Of a stretch of 64,000 nt of DNA, positions 1 to 9,573 are shown piece after piece. The notes beneath the pieces were generated by a model. The model worked only from the letters and a program-made list of their open reading frames with translations. It made no database searches and was not told the DNA's origin. Position numbers and translations under genes: made by a program. The DNA is from Flavobacteriales bacterium (GTDB lineage Bacteria > Bacteroidota > Bacteroidia > NS11-12g > UBA955). Position 1 is the first letter of the stretch. The number at the start of each line of letters is the position of its first letter. The stretch lies in assembly GCA_947496375.1 (NCBI GenBank), contig CANMCY010000013.1, forward strand, positions 1 to 64,000, given 5' to 3'.

Positions 1-1093
1 CATTGACCTTCAGATTCTTTCTTAATTCGTAAGACGCACCCAGCAATATTTCTGTACTCAACGTGCTGCGGAATGCCCTGCGCACCGTGTCCAATCCAAA
101 CATTCCGACAACCGAATCAGCGAGTCTTGCAAAATATCCTTCTGCATCCAATGATGAATCAGCGGATGATATGGGGAATCCTTCATACACATAGGTTGCG
201 TTGGGATTGGATGAACGGATTCCTACACTATTTTGAGTCCAGTTAATATAACCCAGATCGATTATGCTGCCCGAAAGGTTCAGTTTCTTGGACAGGGCAT
301 ATTCAAGGCCAAGATCCAGCCCCCATCCCCTGTTTTTAATGCCCTTAATCGCACCCATCTCATTGAAGGCGGGAGACCCGCCATTAGCAGGTAAAATTTC
401 ACCGAGCGAACTGGCCATATTTAACTCTACATTGCTGTTAACTTCAAATGCATAATCTTCAGGACGGGTGCGCACTTTTAGACTTGCCTGTTTCAATTCT
501 GCCCTGCTTATGCCTTGCAGGTATTTAACTTTTGTTCCTAGCGTGAGTTTATCTGAAAGTCTGTAGGCATAACCCAGTCCAAATTCTCTGTAATGGTACA
601 AATCCGCACTGAATCTAAAATCAAACGTTTCACCCAGGTTGGGACCGCCATTTCCATCAATAATGAACCTAAACAAATCTTTGGGATAGCCCATTTTGAA
701 GCCCACCTTATCGGTCAAATTGGCTGAAAAGAAATGCTTTTTGGCCTGAAATCCAAAATTTATCCAGGTTTGATCCAGCTTCAGACTAATATAGTTTTGA
801 TTTGACAATACATTCAGTAATTTATTCAAATTCAGTAACGTATCTCCGTTTCCTACATCAATAGAACTGGAAATCTCATTGATATTAAATCCGGTATTGG
901 CTATCTGCATACCCAGACTATTGAATCCCGGCAATCCGATAAACCACTTTGCATCAGGAACCAGGGCCGGGTTCAAGGACATGCGCTGTGGCAGACTCTC
1001 GGTGTGATAGAGACTGAAATTTTGTTGCGCTGAAAGCCCCGAAAAGACCGACAACAAAAGCGCTAAAATGATAGGTTGTTTATAGTTCTGCAT
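1..1093 (-). CDS. DUF5723-like outer-membrane protein (partial, C-terminus off the window)
   Basis: The frame is open from ATG at 1093 to the window edge (about 364 codons), so the C-terminus is missing. The N-terminus is a signal peptide (MQNYKQPIILALLLSVFSG, cleavage near LSAQ). It is followed by SLPQRMSLNPALVPDAKWFIGLPG, the start pattern of Bacteroidota DUF5723 proteins, which are predicted outer-membrane beta-barrels of unknown role. Alternating aromatic and polar residues, for example around the FGLGYAYRLSDKLTLG stretch, fit barrel strands. The first 14 bp overlap the end of the upstream lipoprotein gene, so the two are probably translated together. The family assignment rests on the N-terminal pattern; the function is unknown. 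Confidence 0.8.
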   Translation of the reverse strand, partial: MQNYKQPIILALLLSVFSGLSAQQNFSLYHTESLPQRMSLNPALVPDAKWFIGLPGFNSLGMQIANTGFNINEISSSIDVGNGDTLLNLNKLLNVLSNQNYISLKLDQTWINFGFQAKKHFFSANLTDKVGFKMGYPKDLFRFIIDGNGGPNLGETFDFRFSADLYHYREFGLGYAYRLSDKLTLGTKVKYLQGISRAELKQASLKVRTRPEDYAFEVNSNVELNMASSLGEILPANGGSPAFNEMGAIKGIKNRGWGLDLGLEYALSKKLNLSGSIIDLGYINWTQNSVGIRSSNPNATYVYEGFPISSADSSLDAEGYFARLADSVVGMFGLDTVRRAFRSTLSTEILLGASYELRKNLKVN

Positions 1094-2738
1094 CGGCTGA
1101 TAATTTAACTTCGACTCCCATTTTAAACTTCAGTTTATCATCAGCAGTAATCAGAACAGGAACTGAATTCCCACTGTAGGTTGAGGTAGGTATCCATGCC
1201 CTGATTCTGACATGCTTAGCATGAATAATATTCATGATTTTTGGTTTGTTTAAAACCAGTTCCCACTGCTCAATTGAGGGAGATATAACGGCACCAGCCG
1301 CATCTACATTGGCCTGTTTCAGCAAATACCGAAAAGGCTGAAAAAGAGAGTCCAAAGTATTGAATTTATCATCCATGAAATAGGCCTGCAGACCTACACC
1401 TAAAGGCAATCCATTTTCTGTGTAGAACTTAAATTTTATCATTTCCACAAATTCAGCTTCACTGCCCAGCCCAAGGTCCATTTTAGATGTATCTTCCAGC
1501 ACCAAATCTTTGGTGCTAACAGTCATCGGCAGTTCAACAGTAACTGTCAAGCCCAATTGACTGTTGTCCCAAATAAAGCCCTTCGAAGCGGAAGTTGTAG
1601 CGTTTACTGAATATGATAAATAATATGGTTCTGATTTCATTACTGTGGCCACATTGCTGCCACCTGCCTTAGTAAGGTAAATAGAATCTCTGATACTGGT
1701 TTCGGAAGCACTTGAAGGTGCAGAAGCTATATTGCCCGTGGCGTTGTAGCCATTTAAAGCAGTAGGAATCCCGGATTTATCAATCAGTGCCAGTTGCGAA
1801 ATCTGATACTGTGATGCCAATCCCATCGAATTATCAAAACGCAGTTTCACCCTTGCATCTTCAAAAACAATGTTGCCTTTCAGGATTTCATTTGAGAATA
1901 TTGTCAAATCTATGGAATCCTGAACTGCAAATAGGTTTGGCTGATTCAAATAGCCATGCAGCTTCCTAAACTTAAGACCTTCAGTGGAAATATTAAATTC
2001 CAGCTGATCATTATTGCCTACAATGCCACTTTTGGTTATTTCCCAAACTATTTTTACCCTGAACCGATTATACCCGGGACTAGCTTTTGACAAATCCAAA
2101 CTTTCCAACCCATTAATATTATGGGTACGACTTCTGTAAATGAATCCGGGAGTAGTCCAATTGTGTGTAAATGAAATCTCATTATTGCCATTATTCAAAT
2201 CCAACAGCTGAATAGAAACCTTTCCCTGATGAGAAGTATTCACTGATAAATTAGCTCCAAATACACCTGCCTTTAACCAAATAGAATCTAATTGATTGCC
2301 TGAGCCCGGATTTAAATCAAACACCAAATTTCTTTCAACCGAAACAAATCCGGAATTGTTCAATGTATTCAACTCGTTTGAAGTAGGAACTATTACACTA
2401 TTAAACAAGCGATTATCTATTGTATACATTTCATCTCCCCTCATAGAAAAGTGCATGGCATCATAATGAATCACCATGGCTTTATTCGGCAATTGATTAA
2501 CCAAATCGTTGTTTACCAAGCCCACAGCGTCCTGCAAATTCAAATCCACATTCACAATGGGAGCAGCATAATTCCCTTTCCATCGAATGCCATTCAAATG
2601 CTCAAATTTTTCAAGCCGGTCTTTTAAACAGGCGGAAAACAACAGAGCCACCATAAGTCCGGCAAAGGCCTTCTTAGCCCCTGTATCCAAGTAAAATAAG
2701 TTTCTCAAAGGAATCGCAATTAATAACGCAATATACAT
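1080..2738 (-). CDS. Unrecognised lipoprotein, operon partner of the DUF5723 gene
   Basis: Unrecognised protein of about 550 residues. The clearest feature is a lipoprotein signal: basic AKK, a hydrophobic run FAGLMVALLFSA, then Cys, so the mature protein should be lipid-anchored. The start is uncertain. ATG at 2738 places the Cys about 37 residues in, which is long. TTG at 2690 gives MDTGAKKAFAGLMVALLFSAC, a much more typical signal peptide, and a TTCCTTTG -7-like box lies 15 bp before it. TTG at 2750 is also in frame. The mature part is rich in Asn, Ser and Leu without motifs I can name, and looks beta-rich. It overlaps the DUF5723 gene by 14 bp, suggesting a lipoprotein and barrel working at the outer membrane (inference). 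Confidence 0.75.
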   Translation of the reverse strand: MYIALLIAIPLRNLFYLDTGAKKAFAGLMVALLFSACLKDRLEKFEHLNGIRWKGNYAAPIVNVDLNLQDAVGLVNNDLVNQLPNKAMVIHYDAMHFSMRGDEMYTIDNRLFNSVIVPTSNELNTLNNSGFVSVERNLVFDLNPGSGNQLDSIWLKAGVFGANLSVNTSHQGKVSIQLLDLNNGNNEISFTHNWTTPGFIYRSRTHNINGLESLDLSKASPGYNRFRVKIVWEITKSGIVGNNDQLEFNISTEGLKFRKLHGYLNQPNLFAVQDSIDLTIFSNEILKGNIVFEDARVKLRFDNSMGLASQYQISQLALIDKSGIPTALNGYNATGNIASAPSSASETSIRDSIYLTKAGGSNVATVMKSEPYYLSYSVNATTSASKGFIWDNSQLGLTVTVELPMTVSTKDLVLEDTSKMDLGLGSEAEFVEMIKFKFYTENGLPLGVGLQAYFMDDKFNTLDSLFQPFRYLLKQANVDAAGAVISPSIEQWELVLNKPKIMNIIHAKHVRIRAWIPTSTYSGNSVPVLITADDKLKFKMGVEVKLSADAEL

Positions 2739-2865
2739 CCGTTGTACCAAAATCGGGTATTTAATACGGTTAAATGAATGATATAGCTTGTTTTTTAGAA
2801 AGTTTTTTATTTATTTCGCACCCCCGGATTTAGGAGACCCGGGTATAAACTAAAAAAGAAGAAAA

Positions 2866-3528
2866 ATGGCAACTAAAATCAGATTGCAAAGACATGGCCG
2901 GAAGAAACGTGCTTTCTTCCACATTGTGGTGGCGGATTCGCGTGCTCCTAGGGATGGCCGTTTTATCGATAAAATCGGTACTTACAACCCTATCACCAAT
3001 CCTGCAACCATCGACATTAACCTAGAAAAGGCCGTTCAATGGATGGCCAATGGCGCTCAACCCTCAGACACGGCCCGTGCCATTCTGAGCTATAAAGGCG
3101 TTCTCTACAAACATCACTTGCAGGTGGGAGTGCGCAAAGGCGCTATCACACAGGAACAGGCAGATGCAAAATTTGCTGAATGGATGACCTCCAAAGAAAC
3201 CAGAATTGCAGACAAACGCAGTAACCTGGAAAAAGCGAGCAACACCCGCAAATCAGACGCCCTTAAAGCAGAAGCACAGAAGCGCGAAGCGATTGCAGCC
3301 CGCGTACTGGCCAAGCAAAACAGCATTAGCGAAGAAGCAGTAGAAGAAACTACTGACAGCGAAGCAACCGAAGAAATGGCTACTGAAGAAAGTGCAACTG
3401 CTGAGGTAACCACCACCGAGGAAACTGCTGCTGAAACAGCTGCTGAAGAGCCTGCTGCAGAAGAACCCGCTACAGAGGAACCCGCCGCTGAAGAATCTGC
3501 ACCGGCTGAAGGTGAAAACGCCGAGTAA
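2866..3528 (+). CDS. rpsP: 30S ribosomal protein S16 with a long acidic C-terminal tail
   Basis: Component of the 30S subunit body. Residues 1-80 carry the S16 fold ([20 protein letters not shown], then [19 protein letters not shown]). The protein is 220 residues, against about 80-90 in most bacteria. After residue 125 there is a basic coiled stretch and then a low-complexity tail of Glu, Ala, Thr and Pro with repeated EEPA/EEPAT units. Extended S16 tails occur in Bacteroidota, but this one is long. The leader before ATG is A-rich (AAAAAAGAAGAAAA) with no Shine-Dalgarno sequence. It heads the rpsP-rimM-trmD cluster; the usual rplS is absent after trmD. Confidence 0.96.
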   Translation: MATKIRLQRHGRKKRAFFHIVVADSRAPRDGRFIDKIGTYNPITNPATIDINLEKAVQWMANGAQPSDTARAILSYKGVLYKHHLQVGVRKGAITQEQADAKFAEWMTSKETRIADKRSNLEKASNTRKSDALKAEAQKREAIAARVLAKQNSISEEAVEETTDSEATEEMATEESATAEVTTTEETAAETAAEEPAAEEPATEEPAAEESAPAEGENAE

Positions 3529-3534
3529 TTGCTT

Positions 3535-4038
3535 ATGATACCTCCCCTGACCCGCATTGGTCGGATTGCCGGAAAACACGGATTTAGGGGGGAAATGAAT
3601 ATTGCCCTGGATGATGAATCTACGGCAAAAATCCTAAAAAAAGGGAATTTCCTTTTCATCGAAATTGATGGCAAGGGGGTTCCCTTTCTCATTGAAGGGG
3701 TATCCGGTAATACTGCCGTTGTTAAGCTTGCCGATATTGATACTGAGGAGGATGTAAAATCACTGGCCGGCAATGTAATTTTGATCGAAAGCTCCAAGGT
3801 AAAACAACAAGTAACATTCAGTTGGGATAACCTTAAAGGTTTCACCATCAAGGATACCCGGACCGATTTTGAAGGCGCAATTGAACAGGTGGAAATATAT
3901 CCCCAAGGGCCGATAATGCTGGTAAAAAAGAACAACAAAAGTCACCTTATCCCGATAGTAGAAGAGTGGATTATCCGCATAGAAGAAGATAAAAACCAAA
4001 TTTTCATGGAACTTCCGGAAGGACTTACCGAACTTTGA
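3535..4038 (+). CDS. rimM: 16S rRNA processing protein RimM
   Basis: RimM binds S19 and helps mature the 30S head domain. The N-terminal barrel begins MIPPLTRIGRIAGKHGFRGE, the family signature; the C-terminal PRC-barrel holds GAIEQVEIYPQGPIMLV and HLIPIVEEWI. About 167 residues, normal for the family. ATG at 3535 is chosen over the in-frame TTG at 3529, because the homologous N-terminus starts there. It lies 6 bp after the rpsP stop and 6 bp before trmD, so the three genes are translationally linked. Confidence 0.95.
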   Translation: MIPPLTRIGRIAGKHGFRGEMNIALDDESTAKILKKGNFLFIEIDGKGVPFLIEGVSGNTAVVKLADIDTEEDVKSLAGNVILIESSKVKQQVTFSWDNLKGFTIKDTRTDFEGAIEQVEIYPQGPIMLVKKNNKSHLIPIVEEWIIRIEEDKNQIFMELPEGLTEL

Positions 4039-4044
4039 AAAACA

Positions 4045-4737
4045 TTGCTGCGAATCGACATCATATCAGCCGTGCCCGGTTTACTAGAAAGTCCGCTGGG
4101 TCAAAGCATCCCGAAAAGAGCTACTGACAAGAAGCTTGCTGAAATTCACATTCACAACCTGCATGAATATGGTTTGGGAAAATACCGTCAAATCGATGAT
4201 TATCCCTTTGGGGGTGGTGCAGGCATGGTGCTGATGCCGGAGCCCTTATCCAATCTTATTGAAAAGTTAAAAGCAGAACGGCAGTACGATGAAATTATTT
4301 ACACCAGCCCGGATGGTGACAGATTTGAGCAGGGTATTGCCAATGCCTTGTCGCTTAAGCAAAATATCATCATAATTTGCGGCCATTACAAAGGGATAGA
4401 CCAACGAATTCGAGACATGTACGTAACCCGGGAAATATCATTGGGAGATTTTGTTCTGAGCGGCGGTGAAATTGCAGCTGCAGCCATTGCGGATGCTGTA
4501 ATACGACTGCTACCCGGTGTACTGGGCAATGAAGAAAGTGCACTGTCTGACAGTTTCCAGGACGGCCTGCTTGCTCCCCCTCTGTTCACTAGGCCCGAGA
4601 TATTCAAAGACCGCAAAGTACCTGCGATATTGATGAGCGGCGATCACAAAAAAATAGAAACATGGAGACTGGAGCAATCCCTGGAAAGAACCCAAAAACT
4701 AAGACCCGATTTATACAAAAAACTTGATAACGATTAA
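4045..4737 (+). CDS. trmD: tRNA (guanine-37-N1)-methyltransferase TrmD
   Basis: Methylates G37 of tRNAs using SAM, preventing +1 frameshifts. Family landmarks are [19 protein letters not shown] at the start, the GGGAGMVL loop, [16 protein letters not shown] and the SAM trefoil-knot segment [13 protein letters not shown], then LLPGVLG. About 230 residues, typical. No ATG is available: the conserved N-terminus MRID requires TTG at 4045 or CTG at 4048, so this essential gene uses a weak start codon 6 bp after rimM. That could keep its level below that of S16 (inference). Confidence 0.95.
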   Translation: MLRIDIISAVPGLLESPLGQSIPKRATDKKLAEIHIHNLHEYGLGKYRQIDDYPFGGGAGMVLMPEPLSNLIEKLKAERQYDEIIYTSPDGDRFEQGIANALSLKQNIIIICGHYKGIDQRIRDMYVTREISLGDFVLSGGEIAAAAIADAVIRLLPGVLGNEESALSDSFQDGLLAPPLFTRPEIFKDRKVPAILMSGDHKKIETWRLEQSLERTQKLRPDLYKKLDND

Positions 4738-4758
4738 ACAAGGTATCCTTCAACATAC

Positions 4759-5526
4759 ATGAAACTTACACTCAAACGCCCCCTGGTTATTTTTGATCTT
4801 GAAACAACAGGTATTAATACCTCAGCAGACCGCATTGTGGAAATATGCATGATAAAGGTTTTTCCCGAAGGACATGAAGAGCTTCGCACCTACCGCATAA
4901 ACCCGGGTATTCCCATACCTCCCCAAGCCACGGCAGTACACGGCATTTCAGATGAAGATGTGGCAGATAAACCCACATTTAAAATGATGGCAGCAGAACT
5001 GAATCAGTTTATGCAGGAATGTGATTTTGGTGGATTCAACAGCAATAAATTTGATTTCCCTATGCTGGTGGAAGAATTCTACCGAGCCGGCGTGGAGTTT
5101 GAGGTAGATAAACGCAAATTCATTGATGCACAGCGCATTTTTCATGTGAAAGAACCCAGAAACCTCACTGCAGCGTATAAGTTTTACTGTAATCGGGAAC
5201 TGGAAAATGCACACAGTGCCGAAGCAGACACCCTGGCTACCTGGGCCATTCTCAAAGCACAAATTGAACGTTATGAGGATTTACCCGGCGATATAGATGC
5301 ATTGCACAAAATGAGTGGGCAAAGCAACCTGGCAGACCTTGCTGGCAGATTTGTTTACAACGACAAGGGAGAAATCATATTCAACTTTGGCAAACATAAA
5401 AATAAAGCGGTTAAAGATGTTTTGCGCGATGAGCCCGGCTACTACAACTGGATGATGGACGGGGACTTCCCCATGCAAACCAAAAATGTACTTACCCGCA
5501 TTCGTCAAAGCATGCGCAACGAATGA
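4759..5526 (+). CDS. DEDDh 3'-5' exonuclease (DnaQ/ExoX type)
   Basis: Predicted DNA 3'-5' exonuclease. The Exo I motif is FDLETTG (residues 12-18), Exo II lies around GFNSNKFDFPML and Exo III is HSAEADTLATW, giving the DEDDh set. The C-terminal part (FNFGKHKNKAVKDVLRDEPG, then YYNWMM) resembles the small domain at the end of ExoX-like nucleases. It has no polymerase domain, so it is a free-standing nuclease that could act in repair or proofreading; which of these cannot be told. It follows trmD by 21 bp and overlaps the next gene by 4 bp (ATGA). Confidence 0.9.
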   Translation: MKLTLKRPLVIFDLETTGINTSADRIVEICMIKVFPEGHEELRTYRINPGIPIPPQATAVHGISDEDVADKPTFKMMAAELNQFMQECDFGGFNSNKFDFPMLVEEFYRAGVEFEVDKRKFIDAQRIFHVKEPRNLTAAYKFYCNRELENAHSAEADTLATWAILKAQIERYEDLPGDIDALHKMSGQSNLADLAGRFVYNDKGEIIFNFGKHKNKAVKDVLRDEPGYYNWMMDGDFPMQTKNVLTRIRQSMRNE

Positions 5527-6239
5527 AAAATTCAATCAGGGAGTTTGAAAGCTGGATTCTGTATCGCGACGATGATTTTATCGTTGTAAACAAACCTCCT
5601 TTTGTCCCTTCCCTGCACGAGCGCGGAAAATTCACCCATATATCGCTGCTGGAAATGGCCCGAGAATTCAACCCGGACGCCACACTCTGCCATCGGCTTG
5701 ACCGGGAAACCAGCGGCGCTGTGGTTATTGCACTCAATGCAGATGCCTACCGGCACATGAGTATTCAGTTTGAAGACCGCAAGGTGGAGAAAATATACCA
5801 TGCTGTGGTGGAAGGTCAGATCCATTTTAATGACCATCTGGTGGATTTACCCATACAAACAGAAATTCCCGGTAGGGTGCGAATTGACCGATCCGGCAAA
5901 CCTTCTGCAACCTTTTTTAAAGCGCTGGAGGTTTTCAGACATTTTACCCTCATGGAATGTCAGCCGGTTACCGGCAGGATGCACCAAATACGCGTGCACC
6001 TTGAATCGCAAAACACCCATATACTCGGAGATGAACTGTACGGAGGTAAAATGTTTTTACTTTCTCAGCTAAAACGCAAACATAAAGGTGAGGACAGCCC
6101 ACTGATAAAACGGTTTGCCTTGCATGCGGCGTTAATAGCATTCAGAAAATTAAATGATGAGGTAGTTGGCGTAGAAGCACCCTATCCTAAGGACATGGAA
6201 GTACTGCTCAAAATTCTGCGAAAATACGATGCCGTTTAA
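5523..6239 (+). CDS. RluA-family RNA pseudouridine synthase
   Basis: Converts uridine to pseudouridine in rRNA or tRNA. The catalytic motif HRLDRETSG (residues 57-65, Asp60) is intact. The flanking segments VVNKPPFVPSLHERG, EKIYHAVVEGQ, GRMHQIRVHLES and HILGDELYGG are typical of RluA/RluC/RluD enzymes. There is no N-terminal S4 domain, so it is closer to short RluA/TruC-like forms; the target site cannot be assigned. It is coupled to the exonuclease by a 4-bp overlap and to the next gene by 1 bp. Confidence 0.93.
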   Translation: MKNSIREFESWILYRDDDFIVVNKPPFVPSLHERGKFTHISLLEMAREFNPDATLCHRLDRETSGAVVIALNADAYRHMSIQFEDRKVEKIYHAVVEGQIHFNDHLVDLPIQTEIPGRVRIDRSGKPSATFFKALEVFRHFTLMECQPVTGRMHQIRVHLESQNTHILGDELYGGKMFLLSQLKRKHKGEDSPLIKRFALHAALIAFRKLNDEVVGVEAPYPKDMEVLLKILRKYDAV

Positions 6240-7186
6240 TGCGACTGCTTTGTAAAATATGGCCACTTTTTGTAGGTATTGCACTGTGGCTTGCATTTGC
6301 ACTGCCTCCTGATTTCAGGGATATGAGTGAGGCTGAAATGGGCCGAAAATTATTTTTCGATAAGCGCTTTTCACTCAATAACAGCATCAGTTGCGCCGAT
6401 TGCCACCTCCCCACTTTTGCCTTCTCTGATACAACCGCTTTATCCAGAGGATTTGATCGCGGAACCACAACACGCAACGCCCCGCCACTTACCAACCTGG
6501 GCGGAAGGCCCTATTTTTTCTGGGATGGTCGAGCTACTTCATTGGAAGAACAGGTGTTACAACCCATACAACATCCGATTGAAATGGGCATGACTCTAAA
6601 AGAATTGAATCGAAGATTACGGGCGGATAAATTTTATGTGAATTGGTTCCGAAAGCATTACGGGCAAATGCCGGACGCCTATCTGGCTGCCCGCGCCATT
6701 GCGGCCTTTGAACGCACGCTGGAAACAGGCAATGCACCCTTAGACCGTTTTATGGAAGGAGATTCTTCAGCCATCAGCATCTCAGCCATGCGAGGCAGGG
6801 ATATTTTTATCGAAAAAGCAAAGTGTTTTGAATGCCATTTCACCCCGGATTTTACTGCAGATGAATTCAAAAATATTGGATTGTTTAATGGAAAACACCT
6901 CAATGACAGCGGCCGTTATGTTGTAACGAACAATAAAAGTGATATTGGCAAATTCCGGGTTCCGGGTTTACGAAATGTGGCTTTAACAGCACCCTACATG
7001 CACAACGGCATGTTTAAAACCCTTGAAGAAGTAATAGATTATTACAATGACCCTGCTGCCATAGTTCCAGATGCCATCAATCGCGATACCTTACTCAATG
7101 GCAAACTGGGTCTCACACAACAGGAAAAAGCAGATCTCCTGGCGTTTTTACATACACTAACATCTGCTTCGGCATCGCGTAAATAA
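6239..7186 (+). CDS. Di-haem cytochrome c peroxidase (CcpA/MauG family)
   Basis: Periplasmic protein expected to reduce hydrogen peroxide or, in MauG-like forms, oxidise other substrates. It begins with a signal/anchor helix (residues 1-22). Two c-type haem sites are visible: CADCH at 52-56 and CFECH at 196-200. Family segments include GRKLFFDKRFS, NAPPLTNL, FFWDGRATSLEEQ and RVPGLRNVALTAPYMHNGMF, the last with a candidate distal Met/His. 315 residues is normal. It is coupled to the pseudouridine synthase upstream (1-bp overlap) and sits 7 bp before the cysteine-cluster gene. Peroxidase versus MauG activity cannot be separated here. Confidence 0.93.
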   Translation: MRLLCKIWPLFVGIALWLAFALPPDFRDMSEAEMGRKLFFDKRFSLNNSISCADCHLPTFAFSDTTALSRGFDRGTTTRNAPPLTNLGGRPYFFWDGRATSLEEQVLQPIQHPIEMGMTLKELNRRLRADKFYVNWFRKHYGQMPDAYLAARAIAAFERTLETGNAPLDRFMEGDSSAISISAMRGRDIFIEKAKCFECHFTPDFTADEFKNIGLFNGKHLNDSGRYVVTNNKSDIGKFRVPGLRNVALTAPYMHNGMFKTLEEVIDYYNDPAAIVPDAINRDTLLNGKLGLTQQEKADLLAFLHTLTSASASRK

Positions 7187-7193
7187 GATAGAA

Positions 7194-7649
7194 ATGGCAG
7201 AAAAGGAGCTGGAAGCAATAAAAACCAAACTCAAGCAATTAAAAAAGAAGCCGCCCGCCAATCTGGATGCACAGTTTTCAGAGGCCAATGATGCCGTTTT
7301 CAGTAAGTTTGATTGTTTAACCTGTGCCAATTGCTGCAAAACCACCTCCCCCATGTTGTTTGAAAAAGATATTGAAAGATTGTCTAAACACCTAAAAATG
7401 AGACCGGGTGCCTTCATTGAACAATATCTTTTTCTGGATACGGATGGCATCTATGCTTTCAGGCAAACCCCTTGCCCATTTTTGGGCGGTGATAATTACT
7501 GCAGCGTTTATGAACATAGGCCCAAGGCCTGTAGGGAATACCCGCACACCAACATGCGCAAAATGCATACACTGCTTTCACTGGCAGAAAAAAACCTGGC
7601 TATATGTCCTGCAATTGCTAAAATTATTCAGCGCATTGAAAATGCCTAA
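7194..7649 (+). CDS. YkgJ-family cysteine-cluster protein
   Basis: Small protein predicted to bind zinc or iron-sulfur. The cysteines follow the family pattern: CLTCANCC in the first third, then [22 protein letters not shown]. An N-terminal helical, Lys-rich segment (residues 1-30) precedes the core. 151 residues. It follows the cytochrome c peroxidase by 7 bp, so a redox or metal-handling link is plausible, but the biochemical role of the family is not settled. No signal peptide, so cytoplasmic. Confidence 0.9.
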   Translation: MAEKELEAIKTKLKQLKKKPPANLDAQFSEANDAVFSKFDCLTCANCCKTTSPMLFEKDIERLSKHLKMRPGAFIEQYLFLDTDGIYAFRQTPCPFLGGDNYCSVYEHRPKACREYPHTNMRKMHTLLSLAEKNLAICPAIAKIIQRIENA

Positions 7650-7678
7650 AACCCTGCCAATTAGGGCAATCTGTACCT

Positions 7679-7686
7679 TATATTTG
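7679..7686 (+). promoter_or_regulatory. -7 promoter element of lepA
   Basis: TATATTTG matches the Bacteroidota -7 consensus TAnnTTTG exactly and lies 10 bp before the lepA ATG. No clear -33 TTG is present. Confidence 0.6.
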
Positions 7687-7696
7687 CAGTGCATTT

Positions 7697-9487
7697 ATGA
7701 AAAATATCCGCAACTTCTGCATCATTGCCCACATTGACCATGGAAAAAGCACGCTGGCAGACCGGTTGCTGGAATACACCGGAACAATAGACAAAAGACA
7801 ACTTCAGGCCCAGACACTGGATGATATGGACCTGGAAAGAGAACGGGGTATTACCATTAAAAGCCATGCCATTCAGATGAATTATAAACTGGACGGCGAA
7901 GATTATGTATTAAACCTGATTGACACACCCGGTCACGTAGATTTTAGCTATGAGGTGAGCCGCAGTATTGCCGCCTGTGAAGGGGCTCTACTAATTGTAG
8001 ATGCAAGCCAGGGCATTGAGGCACAGACCATTAGTAACCTATTTATGGCGCTGGAACATGGACTCGAAATCATTCCGGTATTAAATAAAATTGACCTACC
8101 GGGTGCAATGCCGGAAGAGGTAAAAGATGAAATTGTGGATTTGCTGGGCTGCAACCGCGAAGAAATCATTGCTGCCAGCGGCAAAACCGGACAGGGCGTG
8201 CATGATATTCTTAGGGCCATTGTAGAACGTGTTCCTGCTCCCAAAGGCAATCCCGACGCACCTTTAAAGGCCTTGATTTTTGATTCGGTATTCAACTCCT
8301 TTCGCGGTATCATTGCCTATTACAGGGTAATTGATGGCAGCATCAAAACCGGTCAGCATGTAAAATTTATGAACACCGGGCACGATTATCATGCGGATGA
8401 AATTGGCGTGCTAAAACTGGACTTACTGCCCAAAAAAGAAATTAAAGCAGGTGATGTAGGGTATATTATTTCCGGAATCAAAGATGCCAAGGAGGTAAAA
8501 GTGGGGGATACCATTTCTGATTTCGTGAACCCAACCACAGAAACCATCAAAGGGTTTGAAGATGTTAAGCCCATGGTATTTGCCGGTATTTATCCTGTGG
8601 ATACAGAGGATTATGAGGAGCTGCGGGAAAGTATGCAGAAATTGCAACTCAATGATGCCAGTATCGTGTTTGAACCTGAAAGTTCTGCTGCGCTGGGTTT
8701 CGGCTTCCGCTGCGGATTCTTGGGCATGTTGCACCTGGAAATTATTCAGGAAAGACTGGAGAGAGAATTTGGGATGACAGTAATTACCACGGTACCCAAC
8801 GTAAGCTATGTGGCTTATGACATGAAAGGTGAAGTAATTCCGGTGAACAATCCAAGTGATTTACCCCCACCCGAAAAAATAGATTATGTGGAAGAACCCT
8901 ACATTACGGCTTCTGTAATCACGAAATCTGAATATGTGGGCTCGGTAATGAGTCTTTGCCTTGATAAACGTGGAATTTTAAAAAATCAGGTTTACATAAC
9001 ATCCGACCGGGTGGAAATGACCTTTGAAATGCCATTGGCAGAAATTGTGTTTGATTTTTATGACCGCCTGAAAACCATCAGTAAGGGTTATGCCAGCTTT
9101 GATTATCAACCCCTGGGTTACAAAGAGAGCAAACTGGTAAAAATGGATATTATGCTCAATGGCAAGCAGGTAGACGCGCTTAGTGCGATTATCCACCGAG
9201 ATAATGCCTTTGATCTGGGTAAGAAAATCTGTAAAAAATTAAAGGATCTCATCCCCCGCCAACAATTTGAAATTGCGATACAGGCGGCCATTGGTGCCAA
9301 AATTATTTCAAGGGAAAATATATCTGCGATACGCAAGGATGTGACAGCCAAATGTTATGGTGGCGACATTAGCCGAAAACGCAAACTGCTTGAAAAACAA
9401 AAAGCAGGTAAAAAGCGCATGCGCCAGGTGGGTAACGTTGAAATTCCCCAAAGTGCCTTCATGGCAGTTTTAAAGCTGAACGATTAA
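7697..9487 (+). CDS. lepA: Elongation factor 4 (LepA)
   Basis: Ribosome-bound GTPase affecting translocation and 30S biogenesis. G motifs: [13 protein letters not shown] (G1), [10 protein letters not shown] (G2), DTPGHVDF (G3), NKIDLPGA (G4). The LepA-specific C-terminus includes [20 protein letters not shown]. 596 residues, full length. The start at ATG 7697 gives [16 protein letters not shown], the family's normal N-terminus, and the gene has its own -7 element just upstream. A weak AT-rich hairpin follows at 9500-9519. Confidence 0.97.
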   Translation: MKNIRNFCIIAHIDHGKSTLADRLLEYTGTIDKRQLQAQTLDDMDLERERGITIKSHAIQMNYKLDGEDYVLNLIDTPGHVDFSYEVSRSIAACEGALLIVDASQGIEAQTISNLFMALEHGLEIIPVLNKIDLPGAMPEEVKDEIVDLLGCNREEIIAASGKTGQGVHDILRAIVERVPAPKGNPDAPLKALIFDSVFNSFRGIIAYYRVIDGSIKTGQHVKFMNTGHDYHADEIGVLKLDLLPKKEIKAGDVGYIISGIKDAKEVKVGDTISDFVNPTTETIKGFEDVKPMVFAGIYPVDTEDYEELRESMQKLQLNDASIVFEPESSAALGFGFRCGFLGMLHLEIIQERLEREFGMTVITTVPNVSYVAYDMKGEVIPVNNPSDLPPPEKIDYVEEPYITASVITKSEYVGSVMSLCLDKRGILKNQVYITSDRVEMTFEMPLAEIVFDFYDRLKTISKGYASFDYQPLGYKESKLVKMDIMLNGKQVDALSAIIHRDNAFDLGKKICKKLKDLIPRQQFEIAIQAAIGAKIISRENISAIRKDVTAKCYGGDISRKRKLLEKQKAGKKRMRQVGNVEIPQSAFMAVLKLND

Positions 9488-9499
9488 TTAAATCGATAT

Positions 9500-9519
9500 T
9501 TTTCAAATTATTTTGAAAA
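9500..9519 (+). terminator. AT-rich hairpin after lepA (weak terminator candidate)
   Basis: TTTTCAAA (9500-9507), a 4-nt loop, TTTGAAAA (9512-9519) form a perfect 8-bp stem. No T-tract follows and there is little GC, so termination is uncertain. Confidence 0.3.
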
Positions 9520-9548
9520 GTGGCAGAAATTACCTATATTAGTGGGTA

Positions 9549-9556
9549 TAGGTTTG
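9549..9556 (+). promoter_or_regulatory. -7 promoter element of dprA
   Basis: TAGGTTTG matches TAnnTTTG. Transcription would begin near 9563, after the GTG at 9520, so this element decides the dprA start (TTG 9574 or 9580). No good -33 element is visible. Confidence 0.45.
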
Positions 9557-9573
9557 TTAATTTTTTTGTCATT

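Noticed and set aside
3114-3938. Antisense frame of 274 codons opposite rpsP/rimM
   Set aside because: Its Ser/Ala/Val-rich product is the mirror of the Glu/Ala/Thr repeat tail of S16; rpsP and rimM are certain genes, so this is a shadow.
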